From the NCBI RefSeq assembly GCF_005771425.1, contig NZ_VBTZ01000002.1:62001-126000 (forward strand): DNA of 64,000 nucleotides, in the 5' to 3' direction. The position numbers and the translations under genes were made by a program. The notes below the pieces were generated by a model. That model saw nothing but the letters and a program-made list of their open reading frames with translations. It was not told where the DNA came from and did not search any database. This DNA comes from Methylocystis sp. B8 (GTDB lineage: Bacteria; Pseudomonadota; Alphaproteobacteria; Rhizobiales; Beijerinckiaceae). Positions 8,730 through 15,810 of the stretch are shown here, piece after piece. Within the stretch, counting starts at the first letter, position 1; every line of letters starts with the position of its first letter.

Positions 8730-8945
8730 TCAAATCTTCTCGCCATCCGCTCCCGGCCGCGCGCAACGCCATTTTGTGACGGTCAGTTGCGGGTGATCGC
8801 CGGACCACTGAGCGATATAAGGCATCGCTTGCATCATGCAATTGTTGGTCGAGCCCGTGGCGGATTCCAGAACGATCTTGCGCTCGTCGCAGGCGGCGGG
8901 CTGCGCCAGCGTGCATACAGTAAGGATGAGCTCAACGAAATTCAT
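8730..8945 (-). CDS. Small exported protein of unknown function, conserved type in Hyphomicrobiales
   Basis: A 71-residue protein. The first 17 residues (MNFVELILTVCTLAQPA) are hydrophobic and may be a short signal or membrane anchor. The rest has three spaced cysteines and a QCMMQAMPYIAQW-like segment (here NNCMMQAMPYIAQWSGDHP), followed by TVTKWRCARPG. I recognise this pattern as a recurrent small uncharacterised protein of Rhizobiales-type genomes, but no function is known to me. GGAGAT lies just upstream of the ATG as a ribosome-binding site. It sits alone between putA and fhcC, 34 bp upstream of putA on the same strand. Confidence 0.7.
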   Translation of the reverse strand: MNFVELILTVCTLAQPAACDERKIVLESATGSTNNCMMQAMPYIAQWSGDHPQLTVTKWRCARPGADGEKI

Positions 8946-9007
8946 CGCAATCTCCTTGCTAAGCGCCCGCTTGGCAGGCGTTCGCTTCCTAGCAAGGGTA
9001 AGGCCGG

Positions 9008-9817
9008 TCAGTCGGGGGTCAATATCTCGCCTTTGCCATAAACGGCCGTGTCGCCCCCGTAGCGGCGGAGCTTTCGCGAGAGGAGATCGGCGGCCGAGGC
9101 GCTATGATCTCTCAGGCTGCGCGCCAGAAATCGCGTGAAAGTAAGCTCCTGCGGGCCGCAATCGACATAGGTCGAACCGAAGCAGCCGGCGCGGGCGAGC
9201 ACGATAGAGCCGCGCTTGTTTAAATAGCCGATTCGCCCCTTAGCCTCGCCCAAAACGAAGATCGTGCCGGCGATAACGCGCGCCCCGAGATCTTCGCCGG
9301 CGTCGCCTTCGATGACGACAATGCCGCGACGCAGCCGGTCGCCCGCGCGGGCGCCGGCGTTGCCGCGCACGATGACGCGCCCTCCGGCCATCCCGGCGAG
9401 TTCGCCGGCGAGCGGACCGACGAGGAAATCGCCGGCGTCGCCCTTGATCTCGATATCCGCGCCAAGGTTGCCGGAAGCCACATGCGGACCGGCATTCCCG
9501 GCGATGGCGATCTTCCCGCCCTTGGCGAGACGGCCGCACTGTGCACCGACGTCGCCTTCGACATGGATTTCGAAACCGGGCAGAAGTTTCGCGCCAAGAA
9601 GATCGAAGCGCGACGAGCCGCCCTCATAGCGAAGGCTCTTCAGATCGCCTTCGGAAATCTTGAAAATGTCCCCGACCTTCGTCGAAATGCGCGTGACGCC
9701 AATCTCGATCTCTTCGATTTGCGCGATCGACTTGCCGGCGAGACGATCGGGCGTCAGCGGCGAAAGATCGACGCGCTGCGGCGGCTCCTGACGAAGCGTG
9801 AAGGTAAAGGGCTTCAC
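9008..9817 (-). CDS. fhcC: Formyltransferase/hydrolase complex subunit C (FhcC)
   Basis: Subunit C of the Fhc complex, which takes the formyl group from formyl-tetrahydromethanopterin and releases formate during C1 oxidation in methylotrophs. It is homologous to formylmethanofuran dehydrogenase subunit C and the glutamate synthase beta-helix domain. The 269 residues show repeated glycine turns from about residue 80 to 205: KGGKIAIAGNAGPHVASGN, IEIKGDAGDFLVG, RVIVRGNAGARAGDRLRRG and IVVIEGDAGEDLG. The start overlaps the end of fhcD by 4 bp, so translational coupling is likely. Last gene of the fhcB-A-D-C operon. Confidence 0.96.
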   Translation of the reverse strand: MKPFTFTLRQEPPQRVDLSPLTPDRLAGKSIAQIEEIEIGVTRISTKVGDIFKISEGDLKSLRYEGGSSRFDLLGAKLLPGFEIHVEGDVGAQCGRLAKGGKIAIAGNAGPHVASGNLGADIEIKGDAGDFLVGPLAGELAGMAGGRVIVRGNAGARAGDRLRRGIVVIEGDAGEDLGARVIAGTIFVLGEAKGRIGYLNKRGSIVLARAGCFGSTYVDCGPQELTFTRFLARSLRDHSASAADLLSRKLRRYGGDTAVYGKGEILTPD

Positions 9818-10722
9818 GGCAGCAGATCCTTCAAATGATAATGGAACGGCCCGAGCTTGCCGCCGTAATTGCCGGCCCCGACGCGCTTGGCGCCCTGCTC
9901 CGGCCCCATCTCGATGATGGCGTGAAGTCCGGCGCGCATCGCCTCGCGCACGGCGTTATCGGTCAGCCCGTCGATGACGATTTCGAGCACGCAGCCGATA
10001 TCCTCATCGAGCGCGCTCTTCGTGACGCCACGCAGCGTCGGACAATAAGCGTCATTGGTCGAAGCGCTCATGCCCTTGTATTGCGAACCAACCTTGGAGC
10101 CCGAGCGCACAATGCCGCCGGGAAACGGCGCAATGGCGTCGGCGACGCCGTCGATCGCCGCTACGGCGGCCTCGGTCGCGCGCATGGTCTTGTCCCAATC
10201 CGCGCCCATGATCAAAAGATTGCCGCCGCCCACGGACTTCTTCGTCAGACCGACCTTGCCCTCGCAAAAGAACTCTCCGTCCATCACCGGCACACGCCAG
10301 TAGCGCCGGCTGTCGACGACCTTGGACATCTGCCATTTGTCGCCGAATTGGCGCACTGCGTCGCCGACCTTGATCTCGAATTCGCCGGCGACCGTCGAAT
10401 AGACTGCCGAGCCCGGGCAGGTCAGCACGCATTGGCCGAGTCGATTGACGAGCTGCTTCTCGGCGTCCTTCGACGACATGGCGAAGAGCAGCGCCCGCAC
10501 GCCCGGTCGCCCGTCCGGCGTTTCTTCCGGCGGCACTTCGCGATCAATGCCGGCCTCACAGCCGCAGCCGATGACCGACGTCGCGAAGCCCGTCATCGTC
10601 AGCGCCGCCTGGCGCGCCCATTTGGCGTTTGGCGCGGTGATCAGAATGCCTGTCCCGCTCATCGGGAAGGCTTCGGCGAAATTGTCGTCTATTCTCACGC
10701 CATTGCGAACTATATCCGGCAT
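9814..10722 (-). CDS. fhcD: Formylmethanofuran--tetrahydromethanopterin formyltransferase (FhcD/Ftr)
   Basis: Transfers the formyl group between tetrahydromethanopterin and a methanofuran-type carrier; in methylotrophs it works inside the Fhc complex toward formate. The 302 residues match Ftr length. Visible motifs are VRIDDNFAEAFPMSGTGILI at the N-terminus, VIGCGCEAGIDREVPPEETPDGRPG, CVLTCPGSAVYS, and the C-terminal NYGGKLGPFHYHLKDLLP. Its start overlaps fhcA by 13 bp and its end overlaps fhcC by 4 bp, so the complex subunits are probably made in a fixed ratio. Diagnostic of H4MPT-dependent C1 metabolism. Confidence 0.97.
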   Translation of the reverse strand: MPDIVRNGVRIDDNFAEAFPMSGTGILITAPNAKWARQAALTMTGFATSVIGCGCEAGIDREVPPEETPDGRPGVRALLFAMSSKDAEKQLVNRLGQCVLTCPGSAVYSTVAGEFEIKVGDAVRQFGDKWQMSKVVDSRRYWRVPVMDGEFFCEGKVGLTKKSVGGGNLLIMGADWDKTMRATEAAVAAIDGVADAIAPFPGGIVRSGSKVGSQYKGMSASTNDAYCPTLRGVTKSALDEDIGCVLEIVIDGLTDNAVREAMRAGLHAIIEMGPEQGAKRVGAGNYGGKLGPFHYHLKDLLP

Positions 10723-12347
10723 GGAACCTCCGCAAAGGCGTCCTTGTGCGGCAGCGCGGCGTCGGGCACGTCGAAAATGCTTCGCGGCAGGCCGTAAAGA
10801 TCGTCGTAATAGGTATCGAGGCGCTTGGTGATCTCGCGATCGTAGCGCGGACGAATGTGCAGCGTCTTGCCACGCGTATAATGCGAGACTTCGCCATCGC
10901 GCACGACGAGATTGCCGTCCTTGAACACATAAGACGCGCGGCGGAACATGCCGGCGACGTCGCGTCCCGGCTTATATACGGCGATGTCGGCAACGGCGCC
11001 CGCGCCAAGCCGGCCGCGATCTTCAAAGCCGAAGAGTTTCGCTGCGCCGGAACGGCTCATCTGCGCGATTTCATAAAGCGTGTATTCGCGTGAAATCGAC
11101 GGCAGCGTGGTGTGCTCCAGCACGTCCGCCGGCAGGCGCGAAAGATGTTGCGCACGAAGGTCGGCGCTCATCAGCAGCGCGAAAAGTTCCGGATAGGTCG
11201 TGAACGGACCGCCATTCGGATGGTCGGTGGTGAAGAACACCTGTTCGGGATTTTCAATGAGCAGGAACAGCTCCAGCCCCGCCGCCCATTGAACGGCGTT
11301 GTAATAATTCGAAATCTTATAGGCGTAGGGAACGATGCCGCCGCCATTGGCGTCGCCGTCGAAGATCGCGCCCTTCTTCGGGATCGCGCCGGGCAAGCTG
11401 TTGAACTGTTTCAGAACGTCGGACGAGATCGTCACCGTGTCGGAGAACATCACTTGTCCGACATCGACGCTGACATTCGGATTGGCGTTGATCTTCTCGG
11501 CGAAGATCGCGCCGGCCGACGAGAAGCCGTTCTTGCCCTCCTTGCCATAGGCATAGAACTGCACATGGGCGAGATGGAGCGGCAGGCCCTGCGCGGCGTC
11601 GATCGTTGCGAGCGCCGTGTCGATATTGCCGGCAAGACCGAGATTATTCATGTGCAGATGCAGCGGGTGAGCGATCCCCACTGCTTGAGTCGCCTTCTGC
11701 AGCGCCTGGAAAATCTGGCGCGACGTCAGCCCATAGAAGGGCACGACGTCGTCAAGCCCAAAGGCGCGCATATTCTCCTTGAAGGCCTCGACGCCGCCGG
11801 GATTAATGCACTTCAAGCCGAGCGAACGGGTGTTCTCGACCGTCTGCGCGACATAATCATTGATCGCGCCGTCCTTCTCGCCGTCGCGCAACATGCCGAG
11901 TAGAAAGTCGTCGTTGCCGAGCACGGTGAGCGCGCCCTTGTCGATGATTGGCACGTCGTTGAATTCGAGATGGGTCTGCAAGGCGTGATGCGGCGCCATC
12001 GCCGGCTCGACGACGGTGGTAAAGCCCATCTGCGCATAGAGGCGGCCGGTCTCGTAGCTCGACCATTTGGCGGTCGAAAGCGGCGTGCCGGCGAGCCGCG
12101 CGCGAATCGCGCGATGCAGCTCCGGCAACAGCAATCGCGCCGTGTTCACATTACCGCCCGCGATGTGCGAATGAATGTCGATCGCGCCGGCCATGACGAT
12201 GTGACCGGAGACGTCGATCTCCTTGTCGGCGCTGCGGCCGTCGGGTCGCTCGACGACGCGGCCGTCCTCGAACCAGACGTCGCCGATGGCGTCCTGCCCG
12301 GTCGCCGGATCGACGATATGGCCGCCGCGCAAAACTGTCAGCGCCAT
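10710..12347 (-). CDS. fhcA: Formyltransferase/hydrolase complex subunit A (FhcA)
   Basis: Amidohydrolase-family catalytic subunit homologous to FmdA/FwdA. In the methylotroph complex it hydrolyses the formyl carrier to formate. The 545 residues are normal. The metal-site start DIHSHIAGGNVN (about residue 57-68) has the HxH pair; further histidines appear at PLHLHMNN, LHLAHVQFYAYG and TTDHPNGGPFTTYPE. GGHIVDPATGQDAIGDVWFEDG at the N-terminus is the amidohydrolase composite domain. It overlaps fhcB by 10 bp and fhcD by 13 bp. Confidence 0.97.
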   Translation of the reverse strand: MALTVLRGGHIVDPATGQDAIGDVWFEDGRVVERPDGRSADKEIDVSGHIVMAGAIDIHSHIAGGNVNTARLLLPELHRAIRARLAGTPLSTAKWSSYETGRLYAQMGFTTVVEPAMAPHHALQTHLEFNDVPIIDKGALTVLGNDDFLLGMLRDGEKDGAINDYVAQTVENTRSLGLKCINPGGVEAFKENMRAFGLDDVVPFYGLTSRQIFQALQKATQAVGIAHPLHLHMNNLGLAGNIDTALATIDAAQGLPLHLAHVQFYAYGKEGKNGFSSAGAIFAEKINANPNVSVDVGQVMFSDTVTISSDVLKQFNSLPGAIPKKGAIFDGDANGGGIVPYAYKISNYYNAVQWAAGLELFLLIENPEQVFFTTDHPNGGPFTTYPELFALLMSADLRAQHLSRLPADVLEHTTLPSISREYTLYEIAQMSRSGAAKLFGFEDRGRLGAGAVADIAVYKPGRDVAGMFRRASYVFKDGNLVVRDGEVSHYTRGKTLHIRPRYDREITKRLDTYYDDLYGLPRSIFDVPDAALPHKDAFAEVPCRI

Positions 12348-13438
12348 GCGCCCTCCGAAACTTCCGCCATGATGGCGCTGATCGCCTGCGCGACGCTTGG
12401 CGCGTCGGTCGGCGCGCTTGCTTTACGCAGCGTCATGCCGCCGGTTTCTTGACTCATCAGCACCGCGTCATGGGTGACGCCGGGCTGACCCACCTCGATG
12501 AACAGCCCGCGAGACGGCGCAGCGTTCGCCGGCGCAAGCGTAATGAGCGGAATATCGGCGTGGGACCAAGCGGGTTTCTCGCCGTCAAAAGCGGAGATCC
12601 ACAGCGCCGCGTCGGCCTCGCCGCTCTCGACGAGCCGCAAGGCTTCGAAACGCCACGGATCATGCTCCGGATAGCCGCGGCCAAAGCCCGTGCGCGGCGG
12701 AAAGCCCGTCATCCAACCGGCTGTTTGAGTGACGCCCGAAGCGCCGCTGCGGCCGCCGATATGAACGCCGGTGAAGCGCGTCGTGGCGTTGAGCTCGATC
12801 ACCAGACCCTGCAGCATCTCGATCGCCAGCGGATCGAGCGTCGACGCCGACCACGCGAACACGCCAAAACGCGCATTCTTTAGCGTCTCAACGAGGCCGT
12901 CGATGAGGCTGACCTTATCAGCGTCGAGCGCCACAGGCCGTCCACCGAATCGGGCGCGCCACGCCGCTAGAACGCCCGAAAGCTCCTGCGCGGAGGCCGG
13001 GATGACCTTTGCGCCAGGGACGGCGCTCGCCTCGTCTCCTTCCGGCCCAAGCCAAATCACCTTACGCGGCTGCTCCGCCTGCGCGCCGCGGCGCGGCGGC
13101 TGCGAAAGCGCAAGCCGTTCCAACATTCCCGGCCAGGCGCGCGTCAGCCCGGGGCCAATCAGCACGACGCAGTCGCCGCGCAGGCGCGCCTCATTCGCCG
13201 TCGTCGTGAACATGCCGAAGGAACGCTTGACGTCGATATCGGCGAGCGTTTCGCGCGACGCCAGATGATCGAAGGCGCCCCTCAGTTGCTCTGCCAGAAG
13301 AATGGCGGCGCGCGCTCCGGCGACGTCGGCGCCAAGGCCGGCGACAAGCGGAAAGGCTGCGCCGCTGAGAATTTTGGCGGCGTGTCGATAGGCGTCGTCA
13401 AGCGCGATCGCCTTGCCGTCGAGCGTCGCTGTCTCCAT
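12338..13438 (-). CDS. fhcB: Formyltransferase/hydrolase complex subunit B (FhcB)
   Basis: First gene of the operon. FhcB is a reduced relative of the molybdenum/tungsten subunit FwdB; in bacteria it has lost the redox cofactor role and is thought to be structural. The 366 residues include PLVAGLGADVAGARAAILLA, CVVLIGPGLTRAWPGML, HIGGRSGASGVTQTAGWMTG and RGLFIEVGQPGVTHDAVLMS, which fit the family. No cysteine or molybdopterin-type motif is seen. The ATG is preceded by AGGA. The 347 bp upstream, shared with divergent pqqA, must hold the operon promoter, but I could not assign one. Confidence 0.93.
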   Translation of the reverse strand: METATLDGKAIALDDAYRHAAKILSGAAFPLVAGLGADVAGARAAILLAEQLRGAFDHLASRETLADIDVKRSFGMFTTTANEARLRGDCVVLIGPGLTRAWPGMLERLALSQPPRRGAQAEQPRKVIWLGPEGDEASAVPGAKVIPASAQELSGVLAAWRARFGGRPVALDADKVSLIDGLVETLKNARFGVFAWSASTLDPLAIEMLQGLVIELNATTRFTGVHIGGRSGASGVTQTAGWMTGFPPRTGFGRGYPEHDPWRFEALRLVESGEADAALWISAFDGEKPAWSHADIPLITLAPANAAPSRGLFIEVGQPGVTHDAVLMSQETGGMTLRKASAPTDAPSVAQAISAIMAEVSEGAWR

Positions 13439-13677
13439 TCCTACCCCGATTTGCGGCCTGCCCCGGCCAAGGTTAAAGCGTGTCGGCGAACTGAGCGCTA
13501 TCCATTTGTTTTTTAGCGCCTACTCGCCAAGCCGGGGCGGCTCCTCCCGTGTTTTGCTTATGCCTAGCAGCCGTCACGGCGACTGTCGAGACGTTCGGCT
13601 GCGTCATTTGCATCAGCGCCTGCCGCGGCGACTTTGACGGGCGTCGTGGAACAGATGCATTGTGCGCCGCATCGCAT

Positions 13678-13706
13678 TTGCGAAGCCGCTGCGATCATGC
13701 TAAATG
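13678..13706 (+). promoter_or_regulatory. Possible sigma-70 promoter of pqqA
   Basis: TTGCGA and TAAATG are separated by 17 bases, giving 4 of 6 and 3 of 6 matches to the -35 and -10 consensus. It would start a leader of roughly 70 bases ahead of pqqA. The rest of the 347-bp fhcB-pqqA intergenic stretch shows no gene or terminator; short GC-rich palindromes occur but none stands out. The assignment is weak, because alphaproteobacterial promoters often match consensus poorly. Confidence 0.25.
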
Positions 13707-13785
13707 CTGCGCCGAGCTTAAACCTGCAGGCGCAACGCCCACATAAGCAGGCACAGCCGAAAAGAGTCCTAAACGGAGGAAAACA

Positions 13786-13863
13786 ATGGCCTGGACGACT
13801 CCCGTGATTGTCGAAGTCTGCGTCGGCATGGAAATCACCAGCTACGAGTCCGCCGAGATCTAA
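13786..13863 (+). CDS. pqqA: PQQ precursor peptide PqqA
   Basis: A 25-residue ribosomal peptide, MAWTTPVIVEVCVGMEITSY then ESAEI, preceded by CGGAGGA at 5 bases. The E-x-x-x-Y motif (E16, Y20), whose glutamate and tyrosine side chains are joined by PqqE to build pyrroloquinoline quinone, is intact, as is the W/P-rich start. Known methylotroph PqqA peptides often carry four more residues after SAEI; here the stop follows directly. No pqqB, C, D or E lies next to it, so it is an orphan precursor gene that depends on maturation enzymes encoded elsewhere. A di-heme peroxidase gene follows on the same strand. Confidence 0.93.
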   Translation: MAWTTPVIVEVCVGMEITSYESAEI

Positions 13864-14001
13864 TTTCGGCGCGGCCTTCCTTCGAAGGCGCCAACGAATT
13901 TTCAAATCGGGCCGGCAAGAAGAGCGCTGCTTTAAGCGGATTGCGCTTTTCGATTTGCCGGCTCGATTTTTTTGATCGGCGATCAGGAACAGGAGGCCAA
14001 A

Positions 14002-15039
14002 TTGCGCTTATCTTCTTTCTTCGTCGCCCTTGGCTTCGCCCTGTTCGTCGCTGCGACGGCCGGAGCCGAAAGTCCGAACGCGAAAACCCTTCTTGAGGAC
14101 GCGAAACGGAATTTTCAGCCGATCGTCGCTCCTTCCACCGTCGGCAATCCGGTGGCCGCCGCACGCGTCGAACTTGGGCGCCGGCTCTTCTTTGAAAATC
14201 GCGTGTCGATGGACGGCAACGTCAATTGCGCTCATTGCCATCTGCCGGAGAAACAGGCGAGCGACGGCCTGCCGAAGGCGATCGGCGTGTTCGGCAAGGA
14301 GAATCCGCGCAACGCGCCCTCGATCTTCAACGCCGCGCTGAATTTCAAGCAGCATTGGCGCGGCGACCGCGAGTCGCTTGAAGACCAGGCGGAAAAATCG
14401 CTGTTAGGCCCTGCAAGTTTCGGCAATCCCGATCAGGCGACGGCAATGAGCAAATTGAAGGCGATTCCCGCCTACGCTGACGCATTTACAAAGGCCTTTC
14501 CCGGCGACAAGGACCCAATCAATTCCAAGAATTGGGGCCTCGCGGTCGGCGCCTTCGAGCGCACGCTGCTGACGCCGTCAAAATTCGATGCCTTCCTTGC
14601 CGGCGACGAATCGGCGCTCACGAAACAAGAGCAGGCGGGCTTACGCAAGTTCATCGATCTCGGCTGCGCCTCTTGCCACAATGGGCCGAGCGTCGGCGGC
14701 AATTCCTTTCAGAAATTCGGCGTCGTGAACGATTACTGGAAGGAAACCGGAGTCGCTAATCCCGACAAGGGTCGGGCGGACGTCACCAAGAATGACGCCG
14801 ACCTTTATGTCTTCAAAGTCGCAAGCCTGCGCAATGTGGCGCGCACTGCTCCCTATTTTCACGACGGGTCAGTCGACGATCTGACCAAGGCAGTGAAGAT
14901 CATGGGCAAGACGCAGCTCGGAACGGAGCTGTCGGATCAGGACGCTGCCGATATTGTCGCTTTTCTCGGCGCGCTGACCGGCCCTGTTCCGGCGAATTAT
15001 TCCCCGCCGGACCCCTATCCGGACGCACCAGGAAAGTAG
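14002..15039 (+). CDS. Periplasmic di-heme cytochrome c peroxidase (CcpA/MauG superfamily)
   Basis: Exported di-heme c-type protein. A signal peptide (LSSFFVALGFALFVAATAGA) is followed by two heme-attachment motifs: CAHCH near residue 75 in NCAHCHLPEKQASDG, and CASCH near residue 220 in LGCASCHNGPSVGG. RNAPSIFNAALN and SLRNVARTAPYFHDGS are conserved family segments. The start is the TTG at 14002 because AGGAGG lies 6 bases ahead; an upstream TTG at 13972 has no such site. Members either reduce hydrogen peroxide or, like MauG and MbnH, modify a partner protein; sequence alone does not decide. The adjacency to pqqA is suggestive but not proof of a shared role. Confidence 0.93.
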   Translation: MRLSSFFVALGFALFVAATAGAESPNAKTLLEDAKRNFQPIVAPSTVGNPVAAARVELGRRLFFENRVSMDGNVNCAHCHLPEKQASDGLPKAIGVFGKENPRNAPSIFNAALNFKQHWRGDRESLEDQAEKSLLGPASFGNPDQATAMSKLKAIPAYADAFTKAFPGDKDPINSKNWGLAVGAFERTLLTPSKFDAFLAGDESALTKQEQAGLRKFIDLGCASCHNGPSVGGNSFQKFGVVNDYWKETGVANPDKGRADVTKNDADLYVFKVASLRNVARTAPYFHDGSVDDLTKAVKIMGKTQLGTELSDQDAADIVAFLGALTGPVPANYSPPDPYPDAPGK

Positions 15040-15050
15040 GCGCGGAATGC

Positions 15051-15075
15051 CACCCTCCCCTTGAAGGGGAGGGTG
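15051..15075. repeat. Perfect inverted repeat between convergent genes (CCCTCCCCTT family)
   Basis: CACCCTCCCCTT and AAGGGGAGGGTG face each other around one base, giving a perfect 12-bp palindrome; the real loop would be larger. It sits in the 48-bp gap between the convergent peroxidase and response-regulator genes. This motif is a familiar interspersed repeat in alphaproteobacterial genomes and can serve as a bidirectional terminator, though there is no T run. Confidence 0.7.
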
Positions 15076-15087
15076 AATGCGCTTCCC

Positions 15088-15708
15088 TCACGTCAGTCTA
15101 TTTTCCAACGCGATGCGCATCAGCTCCATGGGCGTGCGGGCGCCGAGCTTTCGTTTCATGATCGAGCAACTGTTGGCGATCGTCTTGTACGAAACTTGAG
15201 TCGCGTCGGCGATCTCCGCCATTCCGAGCCCGCGTCCGAGCATTCGCAAAATCTCCAATTCGCGCACAGTCAACGCAGAGAGCGGACTTGCGGCCGCGCC
15301 GCTTTTCTCGAAGGCGAGCCGATTGGCGATTTTGGGCATCAGAAACACGCCGCCGGAAGCGACTTCGCGCACCGCCGTCAACAAGAGATAGGGATCGTCG
15401 TTCTTCGTCACATAGCCCTTGGCGCCCATCTGAATTGCGCGCGCCGCGAAGATCGGATCATCGTTCATGCTGAAGATCACGATGCGCGCTTGCGGATCTG
15501 CTTCCAGAATGCGCCGCGTCAACTCGAAACCGGAAACGCCCGGTAGGCCGATGTCGACGACCGTCACGTCTGGCTTCTGCGCTATGAAGACGGCAAGACC
15601 CGTCTCCGCATCGCGCGCGTCGACGACGTCGATATCGTCCTCGCCGGCGAGCATCGCCGCGCAGCCGGAGACGATGATCGGATGGTCGTCAACGATAAGA
15701 ACGCGCAT
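15088..15708 (-). CDS. NarL/FixJ (LuxR)-type response regulator
   Basis: Two-component response regulator of 206 residues: a receiver domain (about 1-120; VDDHPIIV acidic pair, DVTVVDIGLPG phosphoacceptor aspartate, conserved lysine in YVTKND) and a C-terminal LuxR-type helix-turn-helix (about 145-200; LSALTVRELEILRMLGRGLG, then IADATQVSYKTIANSCSIMK). It is divergent from a HisKA_3 sensor kinase about 100 bp away, the expected cognate pair. In methylotrophs and pseudomonads such pairs (ExaDE, MxbDM type) control PQQ-alcohol dehydrogenase genes; position near pqqA and the PQQ/lanthanide ABC cluster fits, but the target genes are inferred. Confidence 0.93.
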   Translation of the reverse strand: MRVLIVDDHPIIVSGCAAMLAGEDDIDVVDARDAETGLAVFIAQKPDVTVVDIGLPGVSGFELTRRILEADPQARIVIFSMNDDPIFAARAIQMGAKGYVTKNDDPYLLLTAVREVASGGVFLMPKIANRLAFEKSGAAASPLSALTVRELEILRMLGRGLGMAEIADATQVSYKTIANSCSIMKRKLGARTPMELMRIALENRLT

Positions 15709-15810
15709 ATTTGACGTGGCTCCACGATCGAGAGTTGCCGAAGCGGCGGCAAGACATTGACGGCATTGAGGCCTTTCGTAAAGTCGGCGACTTCTCTAGA
15801 GAATTGGCCT

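Noticed and set aside
9835-10797. A 320-codon plus-strand open frame opposite fhcD
   Set aside because: The opposite strand encodes a complete formyltransferase; the frame has no start signal or family resemblance.
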